NCBI GenBank assembly: GCA_019236545.1 | Contig: JAFAIV010000331.1 | Span: forward strand, 1-12,123 | Length of the DNA: 12,123 nt | Direction: 5' to 3' | Origin: Actinomycetota bacterium | GTDB taxonomy: Bacteria > Actinomycetota > Thermoleophilia > Gaiellales > Gaiellaceae | In this document: piece by piece, positions 1 through 5,560 of the stretch | Layout of the letters: every line of letters begins with the position of its first letter | Position numbering within the stretch: position 1 is the stretch's first letter | Position numbers and translations under genes: made by a program | Notes under the pieces: model-generated | Told to the model about the DNA's origin: nothing | Seen by the model: only the letters and a program-made list of their open reading frames with translations | Databases searched by the model: none

Positions 1-580
1 CCTCGCGCACGCCCTGGGCCGCGAGCGCCTCGATCTCCGCGAGGATCTCGCCCGGCCGGCGCGAGACCTCCTTGCCGCGCACGGCGGGGACGATGCAGTA
101 GGCGCAGACGGAGTTGCAGCCCATCGAGATCTGAACCCAGGCCTGGAAGCGCCGCTCGCGGTGGGTCGGGAGCTGCGCGGCGAAGCGGCGCTCCTCGGCG
201 ATCCCCCACGCTCCGCGCTCCATCCCGAGCCCGCCGGCGCCGAGCCAGTCGGCGAGGTGCGAGATCGTGCCGGGCCCGAACGCGACGTCGACGTCCGGGT
301 AGAGCCCGAACAGCCGCTCGCGCTGCGCCTCGGCGTAGCAGCCGCCGACGGCGATCACGGTGCCCGGCCGCTCGCGCTTCCGTGCCGCCGCCTCCCCCAT
401 GTACGCCGCGAACTTCGTGTCCGGCTTCTCGCGGATCGTGCAGGTGTTGAAGACGATCACGTCCGCCTCGTCCTGCGAGGTCGCCTCGCCGAGGCCGAGC
501 TCCTCGAGCATGCCCTTGATCCGCTCGCTGTCGTGAGCGTTCATCTGGCAGCCGAACGTCGTGACGTGGTACCGGCGCAT
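1..580 (-). CDS. miaB: tRNA-2-methylthio-N6-dimethylallyladenosine synthase MiaB, N-terminal part (runs off window)
   Basis: MiaB is a radical-SAM enzyme that adds a methylthio group to C2 of i6A at position 37 of tRNAs reading UNN codons, using two iron-sulfur clusters in the cytoplasm. The 193 visible residues show the UPF0004 domain with FGCQMN at 9-14 and the three cysteines of the auxiliary cluster at C11, C47 (NTCTIREKP) and C81 (GGC). They also show the start of the radical-SAM domain with C155-x3-C159-x2-C162 (GCNSVCAYCIVP). The NTCTIREKP and CQMN motifs favour MiaB over RimO. The ATG at 580-578 is chosen because it lies just before the conserved strand; no good Shine-Dalgarno is visible. 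The rest of the radical-SAM domain and the TRAM domain lie beyond the left edge. It diverges from the EamA gene with 39 bp between starts and lies downstream of rny in the same direction. Confidence 0.95.
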   Translation of the reverse strand, partial: MRRYHVTTFGCQMNAHDSERIKGMLEELGLGEATSQDEADVIVFNTCTIREKPDTKFAAYMGEAAARKRERPGTVIAVGGCYAEAQRERLFGLYPDVDVAFGPGTISHLADWLGAGGLGMERGAWGIAEERRFAAQLPTHRERRFQAWVQISMGCNSVCAYCIVPAVRGKEVSRRPGEILAEIEALAAQGVRE

Positions 581-605
581 CCGCGTCAGGGTACCGCCGC
601 CGTCC

Positions 606-612
606 GGTAGGA
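606..612 (+). promoter_or_regulatory. Ribosome binding site of the EamA transporter gene
   Basis: GGTAGGA ends 7 bases before the GTG at 620. It supports that start over the ATG at 613, which is in another frame and opens only a shadow frame. Confidence 0.6.
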
Positions 613-619
613 ATGGGTC

Positions 620-1465
620 GTGCTCGCGGTTCTCGGAGGCCTAGGCGCGGCGCTCGCCTGGGCGACCGGGACGCTCGCGGCGGCGCGCGCCAGCCGGCTC
701 GTCGGGCCGCGGCTCGTCCTCGCATGGGTGATGCTCGTCGGCCTCGTCGTCGTCGCACCGTTCACGGCGGTCGCGGGCGTCCCGCACGGCGTCGGTGTCG
801 GCGAGGCTGCCTGGCTGATCGTCTCCGGCCTCGCGAACATCGTCGGGCTGCTGCTCGTCTACCGCGCGATGCGAATCGGCAAGGTCTCGATCGTCTCGCC
901 GATCACGTCGACGGAGGGCGCGATCGCGGCGCTGCTCGCGGTGCTTCAGGGCGAGCGCCTCGGAGCGGCGAGCGCGGTGCTGCTCGGAGTGATCGTCCTG
1001 GGCGTGGTGCTCGCGAGCCGCGGGGAGGATCCCGAGGCGGAGGGCGCGCACCCGCTGCGGGCGAGCCTCTATGCCGGCTGCGCGGCGCTGTCCTTCGGCG
1101 TCGGCCTCTTCTCGACGGGGCACGTCAGCGCGAGCCTGCCTCTCGCCTGGGCGGTGCTCCCGCCGCGGCTGATCGGCGTCGTCGCGGTGACGCTGCCACT
1201 GCTCGCCCGTGGGCGGCTCCGGATCGAGGGGCCGGCGATGCCGTACGTCCTGCTCTCCGGGCTCTGCGAGGTCGCCGGCTTCACGAGCTACGCGGTCGGG
1301 TCGCGCCACGGGATCGCCATCGCCGCCGTCCTCGCCTCGCAGTTCGCCGCGTTCGTCGCGGTCGGGTCGTTCGTGCTCCTGCACGAGCGCCTGGGGCCGT
1401 CGCAGATCGCCGGGATCGCGACCATCGTCGTGGCCGTCGCCACGCTGACGGCGCTCCGCGCCTAA
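620..1465 (+). CDS. EamA/DMT-superfamily membrane transporter
   Basis: This is a 281-residue, almost entirely hydrophobic protein with about ten predicted membrane helices in two similar halves (roughly residues 1-130 and 148-281), separated by a charged loop near 133-145 (RGEDPEAEGAHP). The two-repeat layout, the helix after the motif RAMRIGKVSIVSP (about 83-95), followed by an E in the next helix, and the closing helices after HERLGPSQIAG (about 255-265) are typical of EamA permeases. These are usually exporters of metabolites, amino acids or drugs, and substrate cannot be read from sequence. The GTG start has a Shine-Dalgarno at 606-612. It is the only plus-strand gene in the window, wedged between rny and miaB. 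Its TAA stop overlaps the rny stop by 4 bp. Family assignment is firm and function is open. Confidence 0.9.
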   Translation: MLAVLGGLGAALAWATGTLAAARASRLVGPRLVLAWVMLVGLVVVAPFTAVAGVPHGVGVGEAAWLIVSGLANIVGLLLVYRAMRIGKVSIVSPITSTEGAIAALLAVLQGERLGAASAVLLGVIVLGVVLASRGEDPEAEGAHPLRASLYAGCAALSFGVGLFSTGHVSASLPLAWAVLPPRLIGVVAVTLPLLARGRLRIEGPAMPYVLLSGLCEVAGFTSYAVGSRHGIAIAAVLASQFAAFVAVGSFVLLHERLGPSQIAGIATIVVAVATLTALRA

Positions 1466-3075
1466 GCGGCCTGGATCGGCGAGTCGTCCGTCGCCGGCTC
1501 CGGCGCGGGCGTCTCCGCCAGCGGGGCCGTGGTCGCGGCGTGGTTGCGGGCGACGTCCACGGCGCGGCTCTCCCGGATGACGGTGACCTTCACCTGGCCG
1601 GGATACTCGAGCCTGTCCTCGATCTCGCGCGCGATCTCGTGCGAGAGGAGGGCGGCCTCGTCGTCGTCGATCTCCGCCGGGCTGACGATGACCCGGATCT
1701 CGCGGCCGGCCTGGAGCGCGTAGACCTTCTCGACGCCACGTTTCGACGCTGCGAGCTCCTCGAGCGACTCGAGGCGCTTGATGTAGTGCTCGAGGCTCTC
1801 GCCACGCGCGCCGGGGCGGCTCGCGCTGATCGCGTCGGCCGCGATCAGCAGCACGGCCTCGACCGTCTGCGGCTGAACCTCGTAATGGTGCGCCTCGACC
1901 GCGTGGACGACGCCCTGCGCCTCGCCGTAGCGCCGCGCGAGCTGCGCCGAGATGAGCGCGTGCGAGCCCTCGACCTCGTGCGTCATCGCCTTGCCGATGT
2001 CGTGGAGCATCGCGGCGCGCTTCGCCGTCTTCACGCTCGCGCCGAGCTCGGTCGCCATGATCCCGGCCAGGTGGACGACCTCGAGCGTGTGCTTGAGGAC
2101 GTTCTGGCCGTAGCTCGTGCGGTAGCGGAGGCGGCCGAGGATGCGGACGAGCTCCTCGTGGAACGGGCCGCAGTTCGCCTCGAAGACGGCCTGCTCGCCG
2201 GCCTGGCGGACGACCTCCTCGATCTCCGCCTTCGACTGGTAGTAGGTCTCCTCGATCCGCGCCGGGTGGATGCGGCCGTCCTCGATCAGCTTCGTCAGGG
2301 TCAGGCGCGCGATCTCGCGGCGGAGGCCATCGAACGAGGAGAGGACGACGGCGTGCGGGGTGTCGTCGATGATGAAGTCGACGCCCGTGAGGTGCTCGAG
2401 GGCGCGGATGTTCCGGCCCTCCCGGCCGATGATCCGGCCCTTCATGTCGTCGGACGAGAGCTCGATGACCGTCACGGTGGTCTCGGCCGCGTGGCTCGCG
2501 GCGACGCGCTGGAGGGCGTCCGCGACGAGGTTGCGGGCGCGCCGCTTCGCCTCGCCGCGGGCCTCCTCCTCGAGCATCCGAACGCGCCGCGCGAGCTCGT
2601 GGCGGGCGAGCTCCTCCCCGCGCTCGAGCAGGTGCGCCTTCGCCTCCTGCTGTGTCATCGCCGCGATCCGCTCCAGGTGCGCCTGCTCGCGGTGCTTGAG
2701 CTCCTTCAGCTCGTCCTGGAGCTGCTTGAGGTGCGTCTCGCGGTCGCCGAGGCCCTGCTCGCGGCGGGTGAGCTCGGTCAGCTTCTGCTCGATCTCGCCC
2801 TCCTTGGCGAGGACGCGCTCCTCGATCTTGATCACCTGCGCGCGGCGGTCGGCGAGCTCGGCGTCGATCTCGCTGCGGAGCTTGACCGCCTGCTCGCGCG
2901 CCTCGATCTGCGCCTCGCGGCGGACGGCGTCGGCCTCGCGCTCGGCGTCCTCGATCAGCTGGTTGCGGATGTGCCGCGCCTTGCGCACGCCGGTCGTGCC
3001 GAAGGTCGAGACCGCGAGGAGTGCCAGAGCCACCCCGACGGCGATCCCGATGGCGACTCCGATCACGATCAGCAC
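1462..3075 (-). CDS. rny: Ribonuclease Y
   Basis: RNase Y is a membrane-anchored endoribonuclease that starts mRNA decay and processing. The 537-residue protein has one N-terminal membrane helix (about 2-22) and a long charged coiled coil (about 30-195). A KH RNA-binding domain carries GRIIGREGRN at 213-222. An HD domain carries H329 (LKHTLE), H358-D359 (MLHDIGKA) and a later AHH motif (about 395-397), matching the metal-binding pattern of the family. The GTG at 3075-3073 is chosen because GGAGAGG lies 7 bases upstream and the protein then starts at the membrane helix. An in-frame ATG at 3126 would add 17 polar residues. The C-terminus carries about 25 extra Ala/Pro/Thr-rich residues after the usual VTVIRE end, and its TAG overlaps the stop of the convergent EamA gene. 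A 254-bp structured spacer separates it from recX upstream. Confidence 0.97.
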   Translation of the reverse strand: MLIVIGVAIGIAVGVALALLAVSTFGTTGVRKARHIRNQLIEDAEREADAVRREAQIEAREQAVKLRSEIDAELADRRAQVIKIEERVLAKEGEIEQKLTELTRREQGLGDRETHLKQLQDELKELKHREQAHLERIAAMTQQEAKAHLLERGEELARHELARRVRMLEEEARGEAKRRARNLVADALQRVAASHAAETTVTVIELSSDDMKGRIIGREGRNIRALEHLTGVDFIIDDTPHAVVLSSFDGLRREIARLTLTKLIEDGRIHPARIEETYYQSKAEIEEVVRQAGEQAVFEANCGPFHEELVRILGRLRYRTSYGQNVLKHTLEVVHLAGIMATELGASVKTAKRAAMLHDIGKAMTHEVEGSHALISAQLARRYGEAQGVVHAVEAHHYEVQPQTVEAVLLIAADAISASRPGARGESLEHYIKRLESLEELAASKRGVEKVYALQAGREIRVIVSPAEIDDDEAALLSHEIAREIEDRLEYPGQVKVTVIRESRAVDVARNHAATTAPLAETPAPEPATDDSPIQAA

Positions 3076-3082
3076 TCGCGTA

Positions 3083-3089
3083 CCTCTCC
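3083..3089 (-). promoter_or_regulatory. Ribosome binding site of rny
   Basis: GGAGAGG on the minus strand sits 7 bases before GTG 3075. It decides the rny start against the in-frame ATG at 3126. Confidence 0.7.
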
Positions 3090-3102
3090 GCTCGGTCGTT
3101 CC

Positions 3103-3120
3103 GGCGCCGCAAGCGGCGCC
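3103..3120 (-). repeat. Perfect inverted repeat (CUUG-tetraloop hairpin) in rny leader
   Basis: GGCGCCGC-TT-GCGGCGCC on the minus strand pairs perfectly. As RNA it would form a 7-bp stem capped by CUUG, a known stable tetraloop. It is not followed by a T run, so it is not a standard terminator. Confidence 0.6.
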
Positions 3121-3170
3121 CTGCACCAGGCGTCGAGCCGGCGAGCCGGCCTCTCCCGAAGTCCTCCGTG

Positions 3171-3189
3171 CGGGCGCGTGGCGCGCCCG
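3171..3189 (-). repeat. Perfect 8-bp inverted repeat in rny leader
   Basis: CGGGCGCG and CGCGCCCG are separated by 3 bases. It is likely a stable RNA hairpin in the rny leader. No T tract follows on the minus strand. Confidence 0.5.
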
Positions 3190-3329
3190 GGCGACCGCGC
3201 CTTACCCTCGGCGCGGCCTCGCTGCGGTCGGTCCTGTGACGGGTCTCACGAGCGGATTCAGGTCGGATCGGTTTCGGGAAAAACTCGGTTTGCAGGCAAA
3301 ACGTCGGTGAGTCCCGGATCGTAGCCCGA

Positions 3330-3890
3330 TCAGGGCGAGTCTGCAAACGGCGCGAGGTCGGCGATCGTCTCAGGGTCGAAACCACGCGCCGCCAGGCGGC
3401 GCAGCGCGCGAGCGTCCGCCGCGCCGCTCAGCTGCCGCTTCGCCCGCTCCCGCTCCGGCTCGAGCGCGGCCAGGGCAGCCTCGACCTCCTCCGCAGAGAC
3501 GGCCTCCCGCTCGAGGTCGGCCTTGATGGCGGCGTCGCCGTATCCGCGGTCGGCGAGCACGCGCGCCCTCGAGCGGGCGACGCGCGCGTCGTCGACGAGT
3601 CCCGCGCCCTCGAGCGCCGCGAGCGCCTGCTCCCTCGCGGCCTCGGGCGTGCCCGCGCGCGCGAGCCGCTCGTCGAGGGCGCGCCGCGACCGGTCGCGCG
3701 CGGCGAGCGCGCGGGTGGCGCGCGTGAGTGCCCGCGAGCGGCGCAGCTCTCGCGCGAGCGCCCGCGCCGTCTCTCGGTCGAGCGGCCGCCCGACCGAGAG
3801 ACCGGCGCGGACGACCGCCTCCACCGGGACGGAGCGCCACGGCGCTCCGTCCAGCTCGACCTCGACCCGTCCGCGGCGCCGCTCGCGCAG
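3330..3890 (-). CDS. recX: Regulatory protein RecX (start codon uncertain)
   Basis: RecX binds RecA filaments and limits recombinase activity; it is usually encoded right after recA, as here. The protein is made of three-helix repeats, with recognisable stretches such as AARDRSRRALDERLARAG and the GLVDDARVARSRARVLADRGYG segment, and it ends RGFDPETIADL. The family's N-terminal strand is also present (RVEVELDG followed by SVGRPLD). There is no in-frame ATG, GTG or TTG between the recA stop and GTG 3824-3822, and that GTG falls after the conserved strand. I place the start at CTG 3890 as the shortest frame that keeps RVEVELDG (186 residues). ACG 3908, 5 bases after GAGGAG at the recA end, is an alternative. 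GTG 3824 would give 164 residues, close to the length of E. coli RecX. The gene identity is sure; the start is not. Confidence 0.88.
   Translation of the reverse strand: MRERRRGRVEVELDGAPWRSVPVEAVVRAGLSVGRPLDRETARALARELRRSRALTRATRALAARDRSRRALDERLARAGTPEAAREQALAALEGAGLVDDARVARSRARVLADRGYGDAAIKADLEREAVSAEEVEAALAALEPERERAKRQLSGAADARALRRLAARGFDPETIADLAPFADSP
3831..3848. repeat. Perfect 8-bp inverted repeat inside recX, just upstream of its first canonical GTG
   Basis: GGAGCGCC-AC-GGCGCTCC. As recX mRNA it would fold into a stable hairpin 6 bases before the GTG at 3824-3822, within the codons for GAPWRS. Confidence 0.55.
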
Positions 3891-3910
3891 CGCCGTGACG
3901 ACCGCCGTCG

Positions 3911-5005
3911 CTACTCCTCGCCGGCTCCGGCCTCGGCCGCCGCGAGCGCCTCTGCGGCCACCTCGGCCTTGCCGTTCCTCTCGCCGTCCTCGAGCATCGG
4001 CAGCAGCCGGGCCGAGACGATCTGCTCGGGGCCGAGCTCCGCCTGGATCGCGTGCAGGATCTGCTGCGTCACGTCCGGGTGCTCGCGCAGGAACGCGGTC
4101 GCGTTCTGGCGGCCCTGGCCGAGGCGCTCGTCGGCGAAGCTGAAGTAGGAGCCCGACTTCGCGACCACCTTCCGCTCGAGCGCCGCGTCGAGCACGGTGC
4201 CCTCCCAGGAGATGCCGGAGCCGTAGATGATGTCGAACTCCGCCTGCTTGAACGGCGGCGCGACCTTGTTCTTGACCACCTTGACGCGGACGCGGTTCCC
4301 GATCGCCTCGACGCCTTCCTTCAGCGTCTCGATGCGGCGGATGTCGAGGCGCACGGACGAGTAGAACTTGAGCGCCCGGCCGCCCGGGGTCGTCTCCGGG
4401 TTGCCGAACATGACGCCGATCTTCTCGCGGAGCTGGTTCGTGAAGAGGCAGATCGTGTCGGTCCGGTTGAGCGTGCCGGCGAGCTTGCGCAGCGCCTGCG
4501 ACATCAGGCGCGCCTGGAGTCCGACGTGGCTGTCGCCCATCTCGCCCTCGATCTCGGCCTTCGGCGTCAGCGCGGCGACCGAGTCGACCGCGACGACGTC
4601 GAGCGCGCCGGAGCGGATCAGGAGCTCCGCGATCTCGAGCGCCTGCTCGCCCGTGTCGGGCTGGGAGACGAGCAGATTGTCGATGTCGACGCCGATCCGC
4701 TTCGCGTAGGTCGGGTCCATCGCGTGCTCGGCGTCGATGAAGGCGCAGATGCCGCCGCGGCGTTGCGCCTCGGCGATCACGTGGTAGACGAGGGTCGTCT
4801 TGCCGGACGACTCCGGGCCGAAGACCTCGACGATGCGGCCCCGCGGGAGCCCGCCGATGCCGAGCGCGAGGTCGAGCGCGAGCGAGCCGGTCGACACCGC
4901 CCCGATCGAGACGGCCGCGCGGTCGCTCATCTTCATGACCGAGCCCTTGCCGAACTGGCGCTCGATCTGACCGAGCGCGACGTCGAGTGCTTCCTGCCTG
5001 TCCAC
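3911..5005 (-). CDS. recA: Recombinase RecA
   Basis: RecA forms ATP-dependent filaments on single-stranded DNA, drives strand exchange and activates LexA self-cleavage. The 364-residue protein is full length. It shows the Walker A motif GPESSGKT at 63-70, Walker B in VVAVDSVAAL (about 137-146), loop L1 (EGEMGDSHVGLQARLMSQAL), the NQLREKIGVMFGNPETTPGG stretch leading into loop L2, and the C-terminal domain. It ends in an acidic Ala/Glu tail. The GTG start at 5005-5003 has AGGAGG at 5021-5016, which lies inside the last codons of thpR; only 3 bp separate the thpR stop from recA. A LexA-like box 92 bp upstream of the start suggests SOS control on top of operon read-through. recX follows directly. 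No intein is present. Confidence 0.99.
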   Translation of the reverse strand: MDRQEALDVALGQIERQFGKGSVMKMSDRAAVSIGAVSTGSLALDLALGIGGLPRGRIVEVFGPESSGKTTLVYHVIAEAQRRGGICAFIDAEHAMDPTYAKRIGVDIDNLLVSQPDTGEQALEIAELLIRSGALDVVAVDSVAALTPKAEIEGEMGDSHVGLQARLMSQALRKLAGTLNRTDTICLFTNQLREKIGVMFGNPETTPGGRALKFYSSVRLDIRRIETLKEGVEAIGNRVRVKVVKNKVAPPFKQAEFDIIYGSGISWEGTVLDAALERKVVAKSGSYFSFADERLGQGRQNATAFLREHPDVTQQILHAIQAELGPEQIVSARLLPMLEDGERNGKAEVAAEALAAAEAGAGEE

Positions 5006-5008
5006 CGT

Positions 5009-5560
5009 CTACTGACCTCCTAGTGCGACCGTCTCGAGAACCTCGTACTGGGCCCCGCTCGGCCGCAGTCGTGACAGATAAGCAGCCGCGTCGGACGGAA
5101 CGAACGTTCGTACCGGCGGCGGATCGAGCCGCAGGCCCGGGCGCTCGCGGAAGCGCGCGACCGTGACGTGCGGCAGCCAGGGACGGCCTTCCCGGCGGTA
5201 GGCGCCGAGCCGCTCCAGGCGCTCCTGGACGTCCTCGGCGAGCGCTGCCGCACGGCCTCCCTCGTCGGCGAGCACGAGCATCCCGACGCTGCGGGTCTCG
5301 CGGTAGCGCTCGACGCCGAGCCGGATGCCGCCGGCGCCTGCGGCGGCGACGCGCAGGACGTCGACGATGCCTGGAACCTCCCCCGCGGGTCGGGAGCCGA
5401 GAAAGGCGAGCGTGACGTGGAGGTGCTCGCGCGGGCCGAGGCGCACTCCGCGGAGCCGCGTCTGCCACGCGACCACGGCGTCGAGGACCTCGTCGGGGAG
5501 CCGCAGCGCGAGGAAGAGCCGGAGCCGTTCATCGCCGCCCACGCTACCCGGGTCTTTCAC
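5009..5560 (-). CDS. thpR: RNA 2',3'-cyclic phosphodiesterase (2'-5' RNA ligase family, ThpR)
   Basis: This is a 183-residue member of the 2H phosphoesterase family, which opens 2',3'-cyclic phosphates at RNA ends and in vitro can join tRNA halves by 2'-5' bonds. Both signature motifs are present: HVTL at 48-51 (EHLHVTLAFLG) and HVTV at 131-134 (WLPHVTVARF). The opening LRLFLALRLPDEV is also typical. The GTG start at 5560-5558 overlaps the cinA stop as GTGA. A second in-frame GTG at 5542 would give a protein 6 residues shorter and cannot be excluded. The gene body seems to host the recA promoter, a LexA-like box and the recA ribosome binding site, so its 3' end does double duty. Its place between cinA and recA suggests co-transcription; its cellular RNA substrate is unknown. 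Confidence 0.93.
   Translation of the reverse strand: MKDPGSVGGDERLRLFLALRLPDEVLDAVVAWQTRLRGVRLGPREHLHVTLAFLGSRPAGEVPGIVDVLRVAAAGAGGIRLGVERYRETRSVGMLVLADEGGRAAALAEDVQERLERLGAYRREGRPWLPHVTVARFRERPGLRLDPPPVRTFVPSDAAAYLSRLRPSGAQYEVLETVALGGQ
5016..5021 (-). promoter_or_regulatory. Ribosome binding site of recA, inside thpR
   Basis: AGGAGG lies 10 bases before GTG 5005 and is read as the last thpR codons (CTA GGA GGT CAG). This forces codons that are rare in this gene. Confidence 0.75.
5076..5104 (-). promoter_or_regulatory. Candidate recA promoter inside thpR, overlapped by the SOS box
   Basis: On the minus strand TTCGTT (5104-5099), 17 bases, then TTATCT (5081-5076) preceded by TGC form a weak -35 and an extended -10 element. 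The -35 region lies in the LexA-like box, so repressor binding would block it. The match to consensus is modest. The support comes from the cluster of A/T-ending thpR codons here (GTA, CGA, GTT, GCT, GCT, TAT, TCA, CGA) in a gene that otherwise uses G/C endings. Confidence 0.45.
5097..5110 (-). promoter_or_regulatory. Probable LexA (SOS) box upstream of recA
   Basis: The plus strand reads GGAACGAACGTTCG. This fits the Gram-positive and actinobacterial LexA consensus CGAAC-RNRY-GTTCG at all but the first base, with the core GAAC-N4-GTTC intact. A 12-bp perfect palindrome ACGAACGTTCGT (5100-5111) overlaps it. It lies within thpR, 92 bp upstream of the recA start. Its role is inferred from motif match and position. 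Confidence 0.65.

Larger units (their letters stand above)
3076..3329 (-). promoter_or_regulatory. Structured, gene-free leader between recX and rny
   Basis: These 254 bases hold no plausible gene. Read in the direction of rny, an AT-rich patch (about 3269-3302) with runs of T and A stands out from the GC-rich surroundings. Two strong hairpins follow. One is an 8-bp perfect stem with a 3-base loop (3171-3178 with 3182-3189). The other is a 7-bp stem closed by a CUUG tetraloop (GGCGCCG-CTTG-CGGCGCC, 3103-3120), 13 bases from the Shine-Dalgarno. A weak sigma-70-like pair, TTGCAG-17-TACGAT, spans the recX stop (about 3314-3342). If used, it would give a long rny leader. Promoter assignment is tentative; the inverted repeats are directly visible. 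Confidence 0.45.

Noticed and set aside
581..619. Promoters in the miaB/EamA divergent gap
   Set aside because: No hexamer pair with acceptable spacing is visible in the 39 bases.
3135..3150. Tandem direct repeat GAGCCGGC x2 in the rny leader
   Set aside because: Two copies of 8 GC-rich bases are expected by chance at this composition; no further copies nearby.
3269..3302. AT-rich patch with runs of A and T as a recX terminator
   Set aside because: The only stem is a 5-bp TTTGC/GCAAA pair and no GC stem directly precedes a T run on the minus strand; more likely promoter-related.
613..3324. Long plus-strand frame of about 900 codons, and a similar minus-strand frame at 641-3385
   Set aside because: They run across the EamA gene and rny in other frames, are rich in Arg, Ala, Asp and Gly with no domain pattern, and arise because GC-rich DNA has few stops.
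4052..5023. Plus-strand 323-codon frame opposite recA
   Set aside because: Reverse-strand shadow of recA, Leu/Arg/Asp-rich, no domain.
3915..5468. Open extension of the recX frame back through recA and into thpR
   Set aside because: No conserved protein is encoded in it and recA and thpR occupy the DNA in other frames. A recA-recX frameshift fusion is only noted as a remote option.
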